Source of the DNA: Alectoria sarmentosa
Taxonomy: Eukaryota > Ascomycota > Lecanoromycetes > Lecanorales > Parmeliaceae
Direction: 5' to 3'
NCBI GenBank assembly: GCA_009733775.1
Contig: WOGZ01000352.1
Location: forward strand, 1-32,324
DNA length: 32,324 bases
In this document: positions 11,118-19,650 of the stretch, one piece after another
How positions within the stretch are numbered: position 1 is the first letter of the stretch
Layout: each line of letters opens with the position of its first letter
The notes under the pieces: model-generated
Told to the model about the DNA's origin: nothing
Seen by the model: only the letters and a program-made list of their open reading frames with translations
Database searches by the model: none
Made by a program: the position numbers and the translations under genes

Positions 11118-12098
11118 TCAGAGCTTCGCTGCCATCTCCCTCTTACCACCGCCCGACGTCGACGAGCCGTCCCATATGCTCCGGACGGCCGAGGCGTACC
11201 GCTCCTCGTCCTTGGAGTAGTGCGCGCAGTGCCCGCTGCCGTCAAACACCATCTCTCGCACGTCCCAGCCGAGCCGGCGGGCTTCGTCCGCGTGCTCTTT
11301 GATGTCCGACCATAAACACATGCGGTCTTCCTTGGAGTAGAAATAGCACACCCGCCCTCCTCCTCCTCCTCCCTCGCCTCCTTCTCCTTTTTCTTCTTCT
11401 TCTTCTTTTTCTTTTTCTTCTTCCTCCTTGTTATTGTTATTATTATAACTCGCCACCACCGTCCCCGCGTCCAGCATCGTCCGCCGCTGCAGGCTCGACG
11501 GGTTCTCGTTGCCCCACGCGATCCACGAGTATAGCATCACGAGGATGCAGTGGCAGGCCAACGCGCCCATGAAGCGCGTCGCCGCGTCCTTGGGCAGCGA
11601 GAGCACCATGGCGTCGTAGCTCCGCCAGTAGGTGCCCTTGGCCGGGCAGCTGTCGCACAAGAGGCCGGCGAGGGGCAAGGGCCGCGAGAGGTGCCTCTTC
11701 GCCACGATGAGCAGCCGGGTCGCGCTGGTGGTGCCGCCGTTGCTGAAGACGTGCAGCAGGATCTGCGGCGTCGTCGCCGCCGCTTCCGTCTTCTTTAACT
11801 CGCTTGTGGTTGTGGGGTTGCATTCGCGGAGCGTCTCGAGCACGGCGGCCACGGCGGATTCGACCCCGGCGGCTTGCCGGGCGTAGCTGCTGATGATGAA
11901 GGGCACGTCGGATTGGAGGAGCAGGATCCGGGCGCCCGGGGCCACGGTCTGGTACAGGGTCGTGTACTTGGCCATGTGCTTGCTCGCGGCGCCGAGCCAG
12001 GTGCAGACGATGATGAGTTGGCCGCGGATCGGCTTCGGGGGCGTGTAGAGGGAGGTCCGGGGGCCGATTTTGACAAAGGAGGTCAGGTGGGAAGACAT
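11118..12098 (-). CDS. DUF829 (TMEM53/PaxU-like) alpha/beta-hydrolase-type protein
   Basis: This single-exon gene encodes 326 residues. DUF829 proteins are alpha/beta-hydrolase-like. The family includes TMEM53 and the PaxU protein of fungal indole-diterpene clusters, whose reaction is not settled. Visible signatures are QLIIVCTWLGAASKHMAKY (27-45), a GARILLLQSDVPFI strand (56-69), HVFSNGG (117-122) with Ser119 as the likely nucleophile, YSKEDRM with Asp258, and GSGHCAHY (288-294) with a candidate catalytic His. The length fits the family. One oddity is residues 219-248, an Asn-, Glu- and Gly-only run encoded by simple repeats, between the helical cap region and the last core strands. The ATG has a purine-poor but acceptable context. 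The gene points towards the PTH11-like gene, tail to tail. No other secondary-metabolite gene is nearby, so a biosynthetic role is not implied. Confidence 0.85.
   Translation of the reverse strand: MSSHLTSFVKIGPRTSLYTPPKPIRGQLIIVCTWLGAASKHMAKYTTLYQTVAPGARILLLQSDVPFIISSYARQAAGVESAVAAVLETLRECNPTTTSELKKTEAAATTPQILLHVFSNGGTTSATRLLIVAKRHLSRPLPLAGLLCDSCPAKGTYWRSYDAMVLSLPKDAATRFMGALACHCILVMLYSWIAWGNENPSSLQRRTMLDAGTVVASYNNNNNKEEEEKEKEEEEEKGEGGEGGGGGGRVCYFYSKEDRMCLWSDIKEHADEARRLGWDVREMVFDGSGHCAHYSKDEERYASAVRSIWDGSSTSGGGKREMAAKL
11355..11444 (-). repeat. Coding microsatellite inside the DUF829 gene
   Basis: Imperfect (TTC/TTCTT)n, (TCC)n and (TTA)n runs on the plus strand encode the low-complexity insert of the DUF829 protein. 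The insert is a multiple of three and keeps the frame open. It is likely length-variable among strains and falls in a loop before the last conserved strands. Confidence 0.75.
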
Positions 12099-13619
12099 TG
12101 GGGCGGTGGGTATGGCGGGGAAGGGGCTTGGGATGGGTGGGGTTGGTGAGGAGTTGATGGGTGGAGTGGGAGAATGGGGTTGGTGAGGTATTGACGAGTG
12201 GACGAAGAGAATGGATCTGGAGAGGAATCGACAGGTAAGGTGATTTGATGGAGAGTCAATGAATGATAGGCGTGACTTGATGGCTCAAGGTGAGGATTGA
12301 AGATAGGGAGTTTGCAATGTGGAGGGGTGACTTGGTGGAGAATTGTCTGCATGGAATTTGACATTTAGTGGGGTGGATGATCAGCCTCAGCGAAATTGAA
12401 AGAGAAAAATCGAATGACTAAGCAGGTGGATGGGTTTTTTGTTGCGGTGAAAAGGGCGGCCAATCAGAACAGGGATGATGCCAAGCCAGACGATTCAATA
12501 GCATGTATAAGCTAAGTCTCAGCTGACTGTAATTTACGTTTATATTTCCGACCAAGGTATTCAATTCTGACCACTTTAGCGTAGAGCCTAATGGTGCCTA
12601 ATGACAAGCGCGTGCAACGTCGGAAGTGCTGATAGCTGATAGGATGGCCTAGACTACGGCTTACACCTTCTACAATCTGTTACCCTTGGGCTTAATGTAT
12701 GGATGTTGGTGGTGGTGGTAGTGTTTGACGTACGACGGGAGGATGGTTTAGCCCCGCGACGTAATCACCTCCGGAACTCTAGCCGATGTCCAGCCATTCC
12801 CGCCCTTGATTCCCGTACTAATTTAGGCGGGTGGCACCTACCACCCCCCTGAGGTTATCCCCCACGGGATCCTTAGGTAGAGGCTAGACAGGCCACAGTC
12901 ATGATGCAACCCTGACCAATGATTATGCCATCAACACGTTCAGCCAGGCAACCATGGTGCCAAGCAATCAGATTGCGGCATACATGGATACCCCAGACCC
13001 AGAATACCATCCGCCAATGCAACGATTACTTCTCACCACCTCGGCTGTTGGTTGGATGGTTGGATGCATCATCATGATAACCTTGCATACCGCCTTTTCT
13101 CAATCTGCAAATTCCCCGACGCTGCGGTAACCGGTAAGCTTTGCATGCAGAGACCAGCAAACGGTTCCTTTGTCGGCTGTGCTGGACCAACTCATGCCCC
13201 TATCGTGAGACGAATCCATCCAACACGAGACGTTGCCACTCACGACAGGACTCGTCACTTCTTATCAATGGGATCGCCGAAGGATTCTAAACTGGCGGCG
13301 GTGTGAGAAATTCCCTCGCGTGGCTGCATATCTTGTTGGCTCGGCTACAGAGACTATTTGCGTCGACCTGGTGCCTGCCCTAGCGGTGCTGGCTATTCTC
13401 ACTTCCATTCCAAGCCTCGGATTCTTCCACCGAGGTAGTTCGGAGGCCTTGGCGGACCGACTGATCCCTTTTGAGGGGGGGTTTCAAGGGAATTTTTGAA
13501 ATATCATGACCGTTGTTCAAGCTCGCACTCGTCATCTTGCCAAGTAAATTTCATCTCTGGTAGAAAGAAAGACTGCATTGATTTTGCAGTGCTCATTCTC
13601 ATATTGCATCTGTGCAATC
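12099..13619. other. Intergenic region between divergent DUF829 and desaturase genes
   Basis: About 1.5 kb holds the upstream regions of two divergently transcribed genes. The first 250 bp are G/T-rich on the plus strand with repeated GGGTTGGTGAGG-like runs. A (GGT)n run occurs near 12,705. Open frames of 76-93 codons here have no recognisable motif. No RNA gene was seen. Confidence 0.6.
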
Positions 13620-15041
13620 ATGGCAGAAATCAACGCAGAGGCAGAGCTGAACATGTCTGTCCATCCGGCAGACGTGGTTCCAGCGGGGGTAATATTGCGC
13701 CCTTGGCTGTAGTACCTGATGAATAAATTCTGACGCCTTGCAGGAACTCTCCCCCTATGAGAACCCCACTCCAAAGCTTGGTCTCGCGGAGTTACGCAAA
13801 GCAATTCCAGAGCACTGCTTCGAACGGTCCTATGTGATTCCAATGTGGACCGTGTGCCGAGACGTGGCAATTTCTTTGGGCCTCATGTACGCTGCTTATG
13901 CCTATATCCCAAAGATCGAACATGATGTATTGCGATGGTCGGCGTGGGCATTGTACGGATTCACCGAAGGACTGATGTTCACTGGGCTTTGGGTATGTTC
14001 CCTACATTTGAATATGTGCTCGAATTGAAAGGCTCAAATTTTGTCAGATCTTGGGCCACGAATGCGGACACATGTCCTTTTCGCCATCAACCATGTTGAA
14101 TGATACCGTGGGCTTCATAGTCCAGTCGGCGCTTCTGACGCCTTATCACTCCTGGAAATCTACTCATCGCCGCCACCACATCCATGCCAACAATTTGAGC
14201 TACGACCACAATTATGTGCCTCCTCAACGGGAGGCGTACGTGTCCAGCTTGATGTTCAGTTTCGACGGCTTCGAGGAACTGGTGGAAGATTCTCCAATCA
14301 TGCTCCTCCTGCGACTCGTTCTGCAGTCAGCTATTGGATTTCCTTTCTATCTGCTCACAAACATAACTGCTGCGCCAGGCAGTCACGTGCGAGACCCTTC
14401 GAAAAAGGTTCTTGGCAACAGCCATTTCGCGCCGACCGGATCACTTTTCCGTGACTCCGAGGCTTCAGTCATCCTTCTGGCTGATCTCGGAGTTGCTGCC
14501 GCAGTCATTGGGCTATGCTTTACAGGCCAGAACATAGGCTTGAAAATGTTGGCTTTGACCTACCTACAGCCATACTTCTGGATGAATCACTGGCTTGTGA
14601 CCATTACGTATCTAAACCACACTCACCCAGAGTCACCCAAGTATGAAGATGAAGCGTGGACGTTTTTGAAAGGCGCAACGGCGACGATTGATCGTGACTT
14701 TGGTTGGATCGGATTGCACATCTTTCATGGCATTATTGAGCATCACGTCGTGCATCATCTCTTTCCGTAAGCACACCATTCATTTTCTTATTGTATGTTT
14801 CGTTTTTCTGAGAAATATCTTGTTTAGGCGTATTCCATTCTACCACACCGCGGAAGCCACCAAAGCGATTGTCCCTCTTCTAGGAAACGAATATATCAAC
14901 GACAAAGGATGGTACCTTGGCGGTCTTTGGGAAGCGTTCACCAAATGTAGATGGGTGGAACCAGACAATCCGGCGGCCGATGTCAAGGATCGTACCATGT
15001 GGTACAAGAGCGAACGGATTTCGACTCTGAAAGGGAAATGA
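13620..15041 (+). CDS. Membrane fatty acid desaturase, Delta-12/omega-3 type
   Basis: This gene is predicted to insert a cis double bond into an acyl chain, probably oleoyl at the ER membrane, using a di-iron centre held by three histidine boxes. All three are present: HECGH (110-114), HRRHH (146-150) and HVVHH (339-343). The proposed exons are 13,620-13,688, 13,744-13,992, 14,048-14,766 and 14,828-15,041. Introns are 55-61 bp and all junctions stay in frame, giving 416 residues. Supporting family features are AIPEHCFERS (45-54), HSWKSTHRRHH, and HVVHHLFPRIPFYH with EATKA. Hydrophobic segments flank the boxes. There is no fused cytochrome b5, as expected for this subfamily. The second box is HRRHH, where many fungal Delta-12 enzymes have a Lys or Gly variant, so this may be a divergent paralogue with another specificity (omega-3, acetylenase or a specialised lipid). 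The short first exon is the least certain part. Confidence 0.9.
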
Positions 15042-15580
15042 GAAGGCAGTGTGACGACTACAAAGCTGGGGAAAATGTGTGTACCCATTTAGAGAATTCA
15101 AGTCTCGAGCCTTGGCATGGCTAGGAGGTGAAGGAGCTTGAGCAGCATTCTTTAGCAGGCGGTGAGACAAATCTCGATCATCTTTAGCGATTTCATTTTG
15201 ATAGAGTATGTGCTTTGAGAGGCGCACTTAGAATGAGTGGGCAGCGGTGTAGATAGATAAGACGTCTGAGAACATGTTAGTGGTCTGTAACAAGAGCGCA
15301 TAGAACACTGTCAATATAGAAATGCATCACTTACGAGTAAAATGTCTCTTGCATGGAAGTTTGTAAAAATGTAGCCCTAGCCCTAACGCGCTAGATGACA
15401 TATAGGTAGCAGTCAGCATCCCATTTTTCATCAGCTCCTCAACATAAATCATAGTCGAATCTCTACAAAAGCACTGCCCTCGCTGGTTAGGTACACTCGT
15501 GTACACTGATCGAGATTTCCATTAATCCTGAGAAAGTCCAATACAAGTCAAAGTCGGACTACGCTCAACTTCTTCCGGAA
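15042..15580. other. Desaturase 3' region and PAQR promoter
   Basis: This is 540 bp between two same-direction genes. It carries the short telomere-like AGCCCTAGCCCTAACG at about 15,372 and GTACACTCGTGTACAC, an imperfect palindrome, at about 15,490. The last 40 bp before the PAQR start are C/T-rich, as is common at fungal transcription starts. No gene was seen. Confidence 0.55.
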
Positions 15581-16732
15581 ATGGTTCGCTCCAAAACGGG
15601 TCCGAGGGCCAAACCCCGCCCGAATGCACCACCTACCCAGCGCGTCCTCCACTGGGATGAAGTCCCCTCCTGGATGCGAATCGACCCCTACATACGGAAC
15701 GGCTATCGACGCCAGCTCAACTCGCTCACCGCCTGCTTCTGGTCGCTCTTCTACCTGCACAATGATTTCGTCAACACCTGGTCGCATCTGCTGCCCGCGA
15801 TCCTGTGGATCACTGCCTTGGTCGGTGTCGAGATGGAGTTGTTCTCTTACAACTCCCATGTCGGGGTCGGACAGATTGTCGAGCGGGAGAGTGTGGTTAT
15901 GGTGCAGTATTATGTCGTGGGGACTCTGATACTTCTTTTGGCTTCGGTGCGTATCTGTTTTGGTTTTTGCATTCTTTTTCTTCTTATCTTCTTCCTTCGA
16001 TGCTCATGGTCAGCGCTTCTAGGCTTTCTTCCATATGACCGCCGCACACTCGGAGACCATGTCCAAAAGGCTCCTCAAGTTGGACTATGTGGGCATCGCT
16101 TTCGGCATCTGCGCGACCAACATGTCTTCGACTTACTTCGGCCTGCATGACAAGCCCTGGTGGCTCATGTTCTACAACACTTTCTGTGTCATTGCCGGCG
16201 TTGCCCTCCTCGTCTCGCTGATGAGCCCGAACGCGGACGGGCCCAAGGCTGCTTTGGTTCGGTGAGCATTGTTTTCTCACCCAGCGGTTATGCAAAGAGT
16301 TCCGCCGCTTGCACGGCATTGTGCCATGGTTGCAGACACGGCGGATGATGCTCGTCTGATGCTGACTGGCGGTTCATAGGGTCTTCACTTTTATGGCGCT
16401 CATGGCCAGTGGCTTCGCACCTATTCTGCACTTCTATCTCGTCGAGGGTTCCGAGGGCGTACGCCCTTTTCCCTTCTGGCATACCGTGGCGATGGAGCTG
16501 TGGTATTCGGCCGGCACCTTCTTTTACCTGACCCATTGGCCCGAGAAGCAGTTCCCGGAGACTTTTGACATTTTCGTGAGTGTCCTTTCCGTTCTGATTT
16601 CTGCGATGGCTAAGCTGATATGCCCATGTGGGATAGGGAGCGAGTCATCAGATCTTCCATATCCTGGTCGCGATCGGCCAGTTTGTGTTTTTCCTGGGGC
16701 TAAGGGAACGGCTGGTGATGCCTATCGCGTAA
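15581..16732 (+). CDS. PAQR/adiponectin-receptor-like seven-helix protein (Izh/haemolysin III type)
   Basis: This is a seven-helix membrane protein of the progestin/adiponectin receptor family. Yeast Izh members affect zinc and sterol/lipid homeostasis, and animal members act as zinc-dependent ceramidases. The proposed exons are 15,581-15,946, 16,023-16,261, 16,380-16,575 and 16,637-16,732, in frame, giving 298 residues. The conserved cytoplasmic start reads VPSWMRIDPYIRNGYR (28-43). HNDFVNTWSHLLP (60-72) precedes helix 1. The four residues expected to bind zinc are all present: His126 in FFHMTAAHS, Asp143 in KLDYVG, and His271 and His275 in GASHQIFH. The length is typical for fungal members. 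Intron 3 must end at 16,636 so that GASHQIFH stays in frame. The desaturase gene lies just upstream in the same direction, so a shared lipid context is plausible but not shown. The protein appears intact. Confidence 0.92.
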
Positions 16733-17527
16733 GCAATGAAGCCTGATGCACTGTCTCGCTGGTCGTCCAAAGGAATCCGATCGGATCATAAGGTAGTGCC
16801 CTTCAAATTCGCTAAGCGGCCAGAGATCAACAAGCGAGGGCTTTCGTTGCGGTAACTCTCAGAAATCGTGGGTCGGCGGTGTTTTTTTTGATATATCGTC
16901 CGTCCAAAAGTGTGCGTGCGTGGCTTTCTTGTTCGAGTTCTGATTATTTAGTTCTATCTAGAAATGCGGATATAGACTAGACATTTGTGATTTAAAAACA
17001 TTACCGCTTCCCCTTATCTATCTATCCATCTATCCATCCTCCCGATTCGAGTCGAGTCCATTTTCCCCACCCACACTCATCCATCTGCATCTGCATCTTC
17101 TTTCCCACGGAGAAGCTGAGTGCAATCTCCCCTCTTGCTCTCTATCCTGCTCGCGTACCCAACGCGATCCTATCGTTCCCTCAAAATCTCTTGAATCACG
17201 CCTGCTTGTGCAACCCGCTTCTTCTGCTGAAGTGCCCCCCCCTCCCCCCCCCTTCGCTGCCTCTGTTGATTCTATTTGTTTATTTATATACCAGAGGGAT
17301 GTCTTGGGCTTCAAGGGGCGTATGATAGAGAGCGAGTTGGCTCAGCTTGGCTTGGCTTGGCTTTGTATCTTCTTTTTTACTTTTTCTTCCCCCCCTTTTT
17401 TTCCCTCTTTTCTTTTCTTTTTTTGATTTGGTTTGGCAGCGAGGTTGAGGAGCTGGGGAGATGGGGAGATGGGCTGGTTGTATAGTTTTGTCTTGGATTT
17501 TTGTTGTTTTGTTGATTTGGTCTGGGA
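16733..17527. other. PAQR downstream region, simple-sequence rich, no gene
   Basis: The stretch contains TATCTATC/CCATC runs near 17,015, a C-rich run near 17,235, and T-rich stretches with CTTGG repeats near 17,345-17,425. An AT-rich patch at 16,960-17,000 could hold the PAQR polyadenylation site. No coding region was recognised. Confidence 0.55.
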
Positions 17528-17710
17528 GGTTGGTTGGTTGGTTGGTTGGTTGAAGATTGGTTGGTTGGTTGATTTGAAGGGGAGATTGGTTGGTTGGTTG
17601 GTTGGTTGAAGATTGGTTGATTGATTGGTTGGTTGAAGATTGGCTGATTGACTGGTTGGTTGGTTGGTTGGTTGAAGATTGGCTGATTGATTGGTTGGTT
17701 GAGGGTTGGT
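17528..17710 (+). repeat. TTGG minisatellite with a higher-order unit
   Basis: Runs of four to five TTGG units alternate with a TTGAAGATTGG(C/T)TGATTGA spacer about five times. This gives a higher-order unit of roughly 30-55 bp. It is noncoding, G+T-rich on the plus strand, and opens the long G+T-skewed region that follows. Confidence 0.85.
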
Positions 17711-17777
17711 AATGTGGTTAAGAGTGATTGGGCTGGGCTGGGCTGTGTTGAGCTGTGTGATATTGTCTTTCGGACAT

Positions 17778-17787
17778 GGGCACGGGC

Positions 17788-17818
<31 letters not shown>
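17778..17818 (+). repeat. Hexamer repeat GGGCAC/AGGCAC
   Basis: Three GGGCAC units are followed by almost four AGGCAC units, about 6.8 copies in a row. The switch from one variant to the other shows stepwise expansion. Confidence 0.85.
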
Positions 17819-18075
17819 ATCTAGCTGTCGGGGGAGTGTCATGTTAGTAGGTTGGAGTGCTGTAGTGGGACGGTGGGACGGTGGGATGGCGGGTGGGTGG
17901 GATTCATGGTTGTGATTGCTGGAGTGGGTGTGTGTGTGTGTGGTTGCTGGAGTGGGAGTGTGGTCATGGTTGCTGGGGTGGGTCTGTACTCGTGGTAGGC
18001 TCTGTTTATCTAACTGCGAATGATTGGCCTGGACACGAAAAAGGGATTTGGCTTTGGGCTCGGGTTTGAGAGTCT

Positions 18076-18105
18076 GGGGGATGGGGGTTGGGGTTGGGGT
18101 TGGGG
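18076..18105 (+). other. G-quadruplex-type motif, first tandem copy
   Basis: Five runs of four to five G separated by two-base loops (GGGGG-AT-GGGGG-TT-GGGG-TT-GGGG-TT-GGGG). Short loops and long G runs make this the strongest G4 candidate in the window. It lies within the tandem repeat. Confidence 0.7.
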
Positions 18106-18996
18106 TTCGATTTGAGGTTCTTTGGGGTTGGGGTGTGGCTGGGGTGTGAGATTGTGGTTGTAGTGGTGGTGGGTTGCTTTGATTGTGTTTCGTTTTGATT
18201 TGAATCGAAGAGGTTTTTTCTGAGGTATGTATTGAGTCAAGTTAAGTCATATTGTGTGTGACATTATGTCGATCTTATCTTTGTTTTTCTGGCATAGGCT
18301 TGAGCACTTCAATCGTGAAAGAAGTGTCATATCGATAAGTTGAAGGCTATAGTGGGACGGGGGGAAGGTGAGATGATGGAGTGGGTGTGTTTGATGAGGT
18401 TTTATGTTTATGATTTGCGATTATTGAAGTTGAAATTGAAAAGGATGGATGATGGTGGTGAGCTCCGTTTATGTTTCTGTGAATGAATGATTGATTTGAA
18501 CGGGCGAGGAGATTTGGATTTGGGATTCGATTTGAGGCGCTTTGAAATCGGGGGAGGGTTTGGTTTGAGGGTTGAAGGGTCGGGGTGTGAGGCTCTGTGA
18601 TTGTGATGGTGGTGATAATTGTGATTGTGATGGTGATGAATTATGAGTTGTGTTTGGGTGAGGTTTCTGATTATATTTCGTTTTGATTCGGATGAAGGAG
18701 AGGGGGGGGGGTTTGAGGGATATTGGATTGGGTTGGGTTGGCTTGAGTTGGGTTGGAGCGGGAGTGAGATGAGGTTGTGTTGTGTCATCTTTGGTTTTTT
18801 TTGGCACAAGCACGATTATTTACTTTAATTGTGAGGGGAATGTCATGTCAATAAATTGAATGAGTGTTACATTGAGACGGTGGGTTTGATGAATGAATTT
18901 CATGGTTATGATTGTTGAAGTGGGTGTGTGGTGATGGTGACGGCGAGTTTTGTTCGTGATTTTATGAATGAATGTCTCGGACGGACAAGGGGATTT

Positions 18997-19017
18997 GGGT
19001 TTGGGTTTGGGTTCGGG
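18997..19017 (+). other. G-quadruplex-type motif, third tandem copy
   Basis: Four GGG runs with three-base loops TTT, TTT and TTC. The matching site in the fourth copy is at 19,406-19,429. The run recurs at the same place in the repeat unit. Confidence 0.65.
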
Positions 19018-19405
19018 TTTGACAGTCTGCGGGTTTGGGGTATTGGGGTGTGGCTGTGGTTGTGACTGTGGCTGTGACTGTGATGTTGATGATGATGGAT
19101 TTTGTGATTACGTTGCGGTTTGATTCGGATCGGGGGGGAGGGTTTGGGGGTATGTTGAGTTGGGCTGGGTTGAGACGTGTGTGAGATGAGGTTATGTTGT
19201 GTCAGCTTTGGTTTTCCGGCATAAGCACGATTACTTACTTTTAATTGAAAGGGGAATGTCATGTCAATAAATTGAATGAGTGTTACATTGAGACGGTGGG
19301 TTTGATGAATGAATTTCATGGTTGTGATTGTTGGAGTGGGTGTGTGGTGATGGTGGTGGCGAGTTTCGTTCGCGTTTTTATTGAATGAATGTCTTGAACG
19401 GGCAA

Positions 19406-19429
19406 GGGGATTTTGGGTTTGGGTTTGGG
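19406..19429 (+). other. G-quadruplex-type motif, fourth tandem copy
   Basis: One GGGG and three GGG runs with ATTTT and TTT loops, at the position homologous to 18,997-19,017. Confidence 0.6.
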
Positions 19430-19650
19430 TTCGGTTTTGAGAGTCTGCGGGTTTGACAGTCTGTGGGTTTGAGGTATTAGGGTGTGGTTGTGGCTGTGGC
19501 TGTGGCTGTGGTGCTGGTGGTGATGGGTTCTGTGATTACGTTGCAGTTTGATTCGGATCGAGGGGGGAATAGTGGGGTCTGTTGGTTTGCTTTGGGCTGG
19601 GGCGCGGGTGTGTGAGGTGGATTTGTGTTTAGCAAAGGGGTTCAAGTTCG

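Larger units (their letters stand above)
17832..19650 (+). repeat. Four-copy G+T-rich tandem repeat, unit about 416-516 bp
   Basis: Four copies begin near 17,832, 18,319, 18,835 and 19,250. Each starts with a GTGTCAT or ATGTCATGTCAATAA-like block, and then has a GGGACGGTGGG or GAGACGGTGGG block. These are followed by a GGGATTTGGGTTTGGG-like block, a stretch of TGTGATTGTGG, and a TTTCGTTTTGATTCGGAT-like block. Each ends with TTTGGTTTTTYTGGCAYAAGCACGATT. Copies 3 and 4 are the most alike and are spaced 416 bp; the first two are longer and more diverged. The plus strand is markedly G+T-rich. Histidine-, proline- and asparagine-rich open frames on the minus strand are explained by that strand's low T content. 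No function is known to me. Confidence 0.85.

Noticed and set aside
11118..12098. Secondary-metabolite gene cluster because of the PaxU-like protein
   Set aside because: No prenyltransferase, cyclase, P450 or synthase gene is present; DUF829 proteins are also common outside clusters.
18010..19645. Minus-strand His/Pro/Asn-rich open frames of 76-137 codons repeated in each tandem copy
   Set aside because: The minus strand is C+A-rich and poor in T, so stop codons are scarce. Composition follows the simple repeats and no domain or start context is conserved across all four copies.
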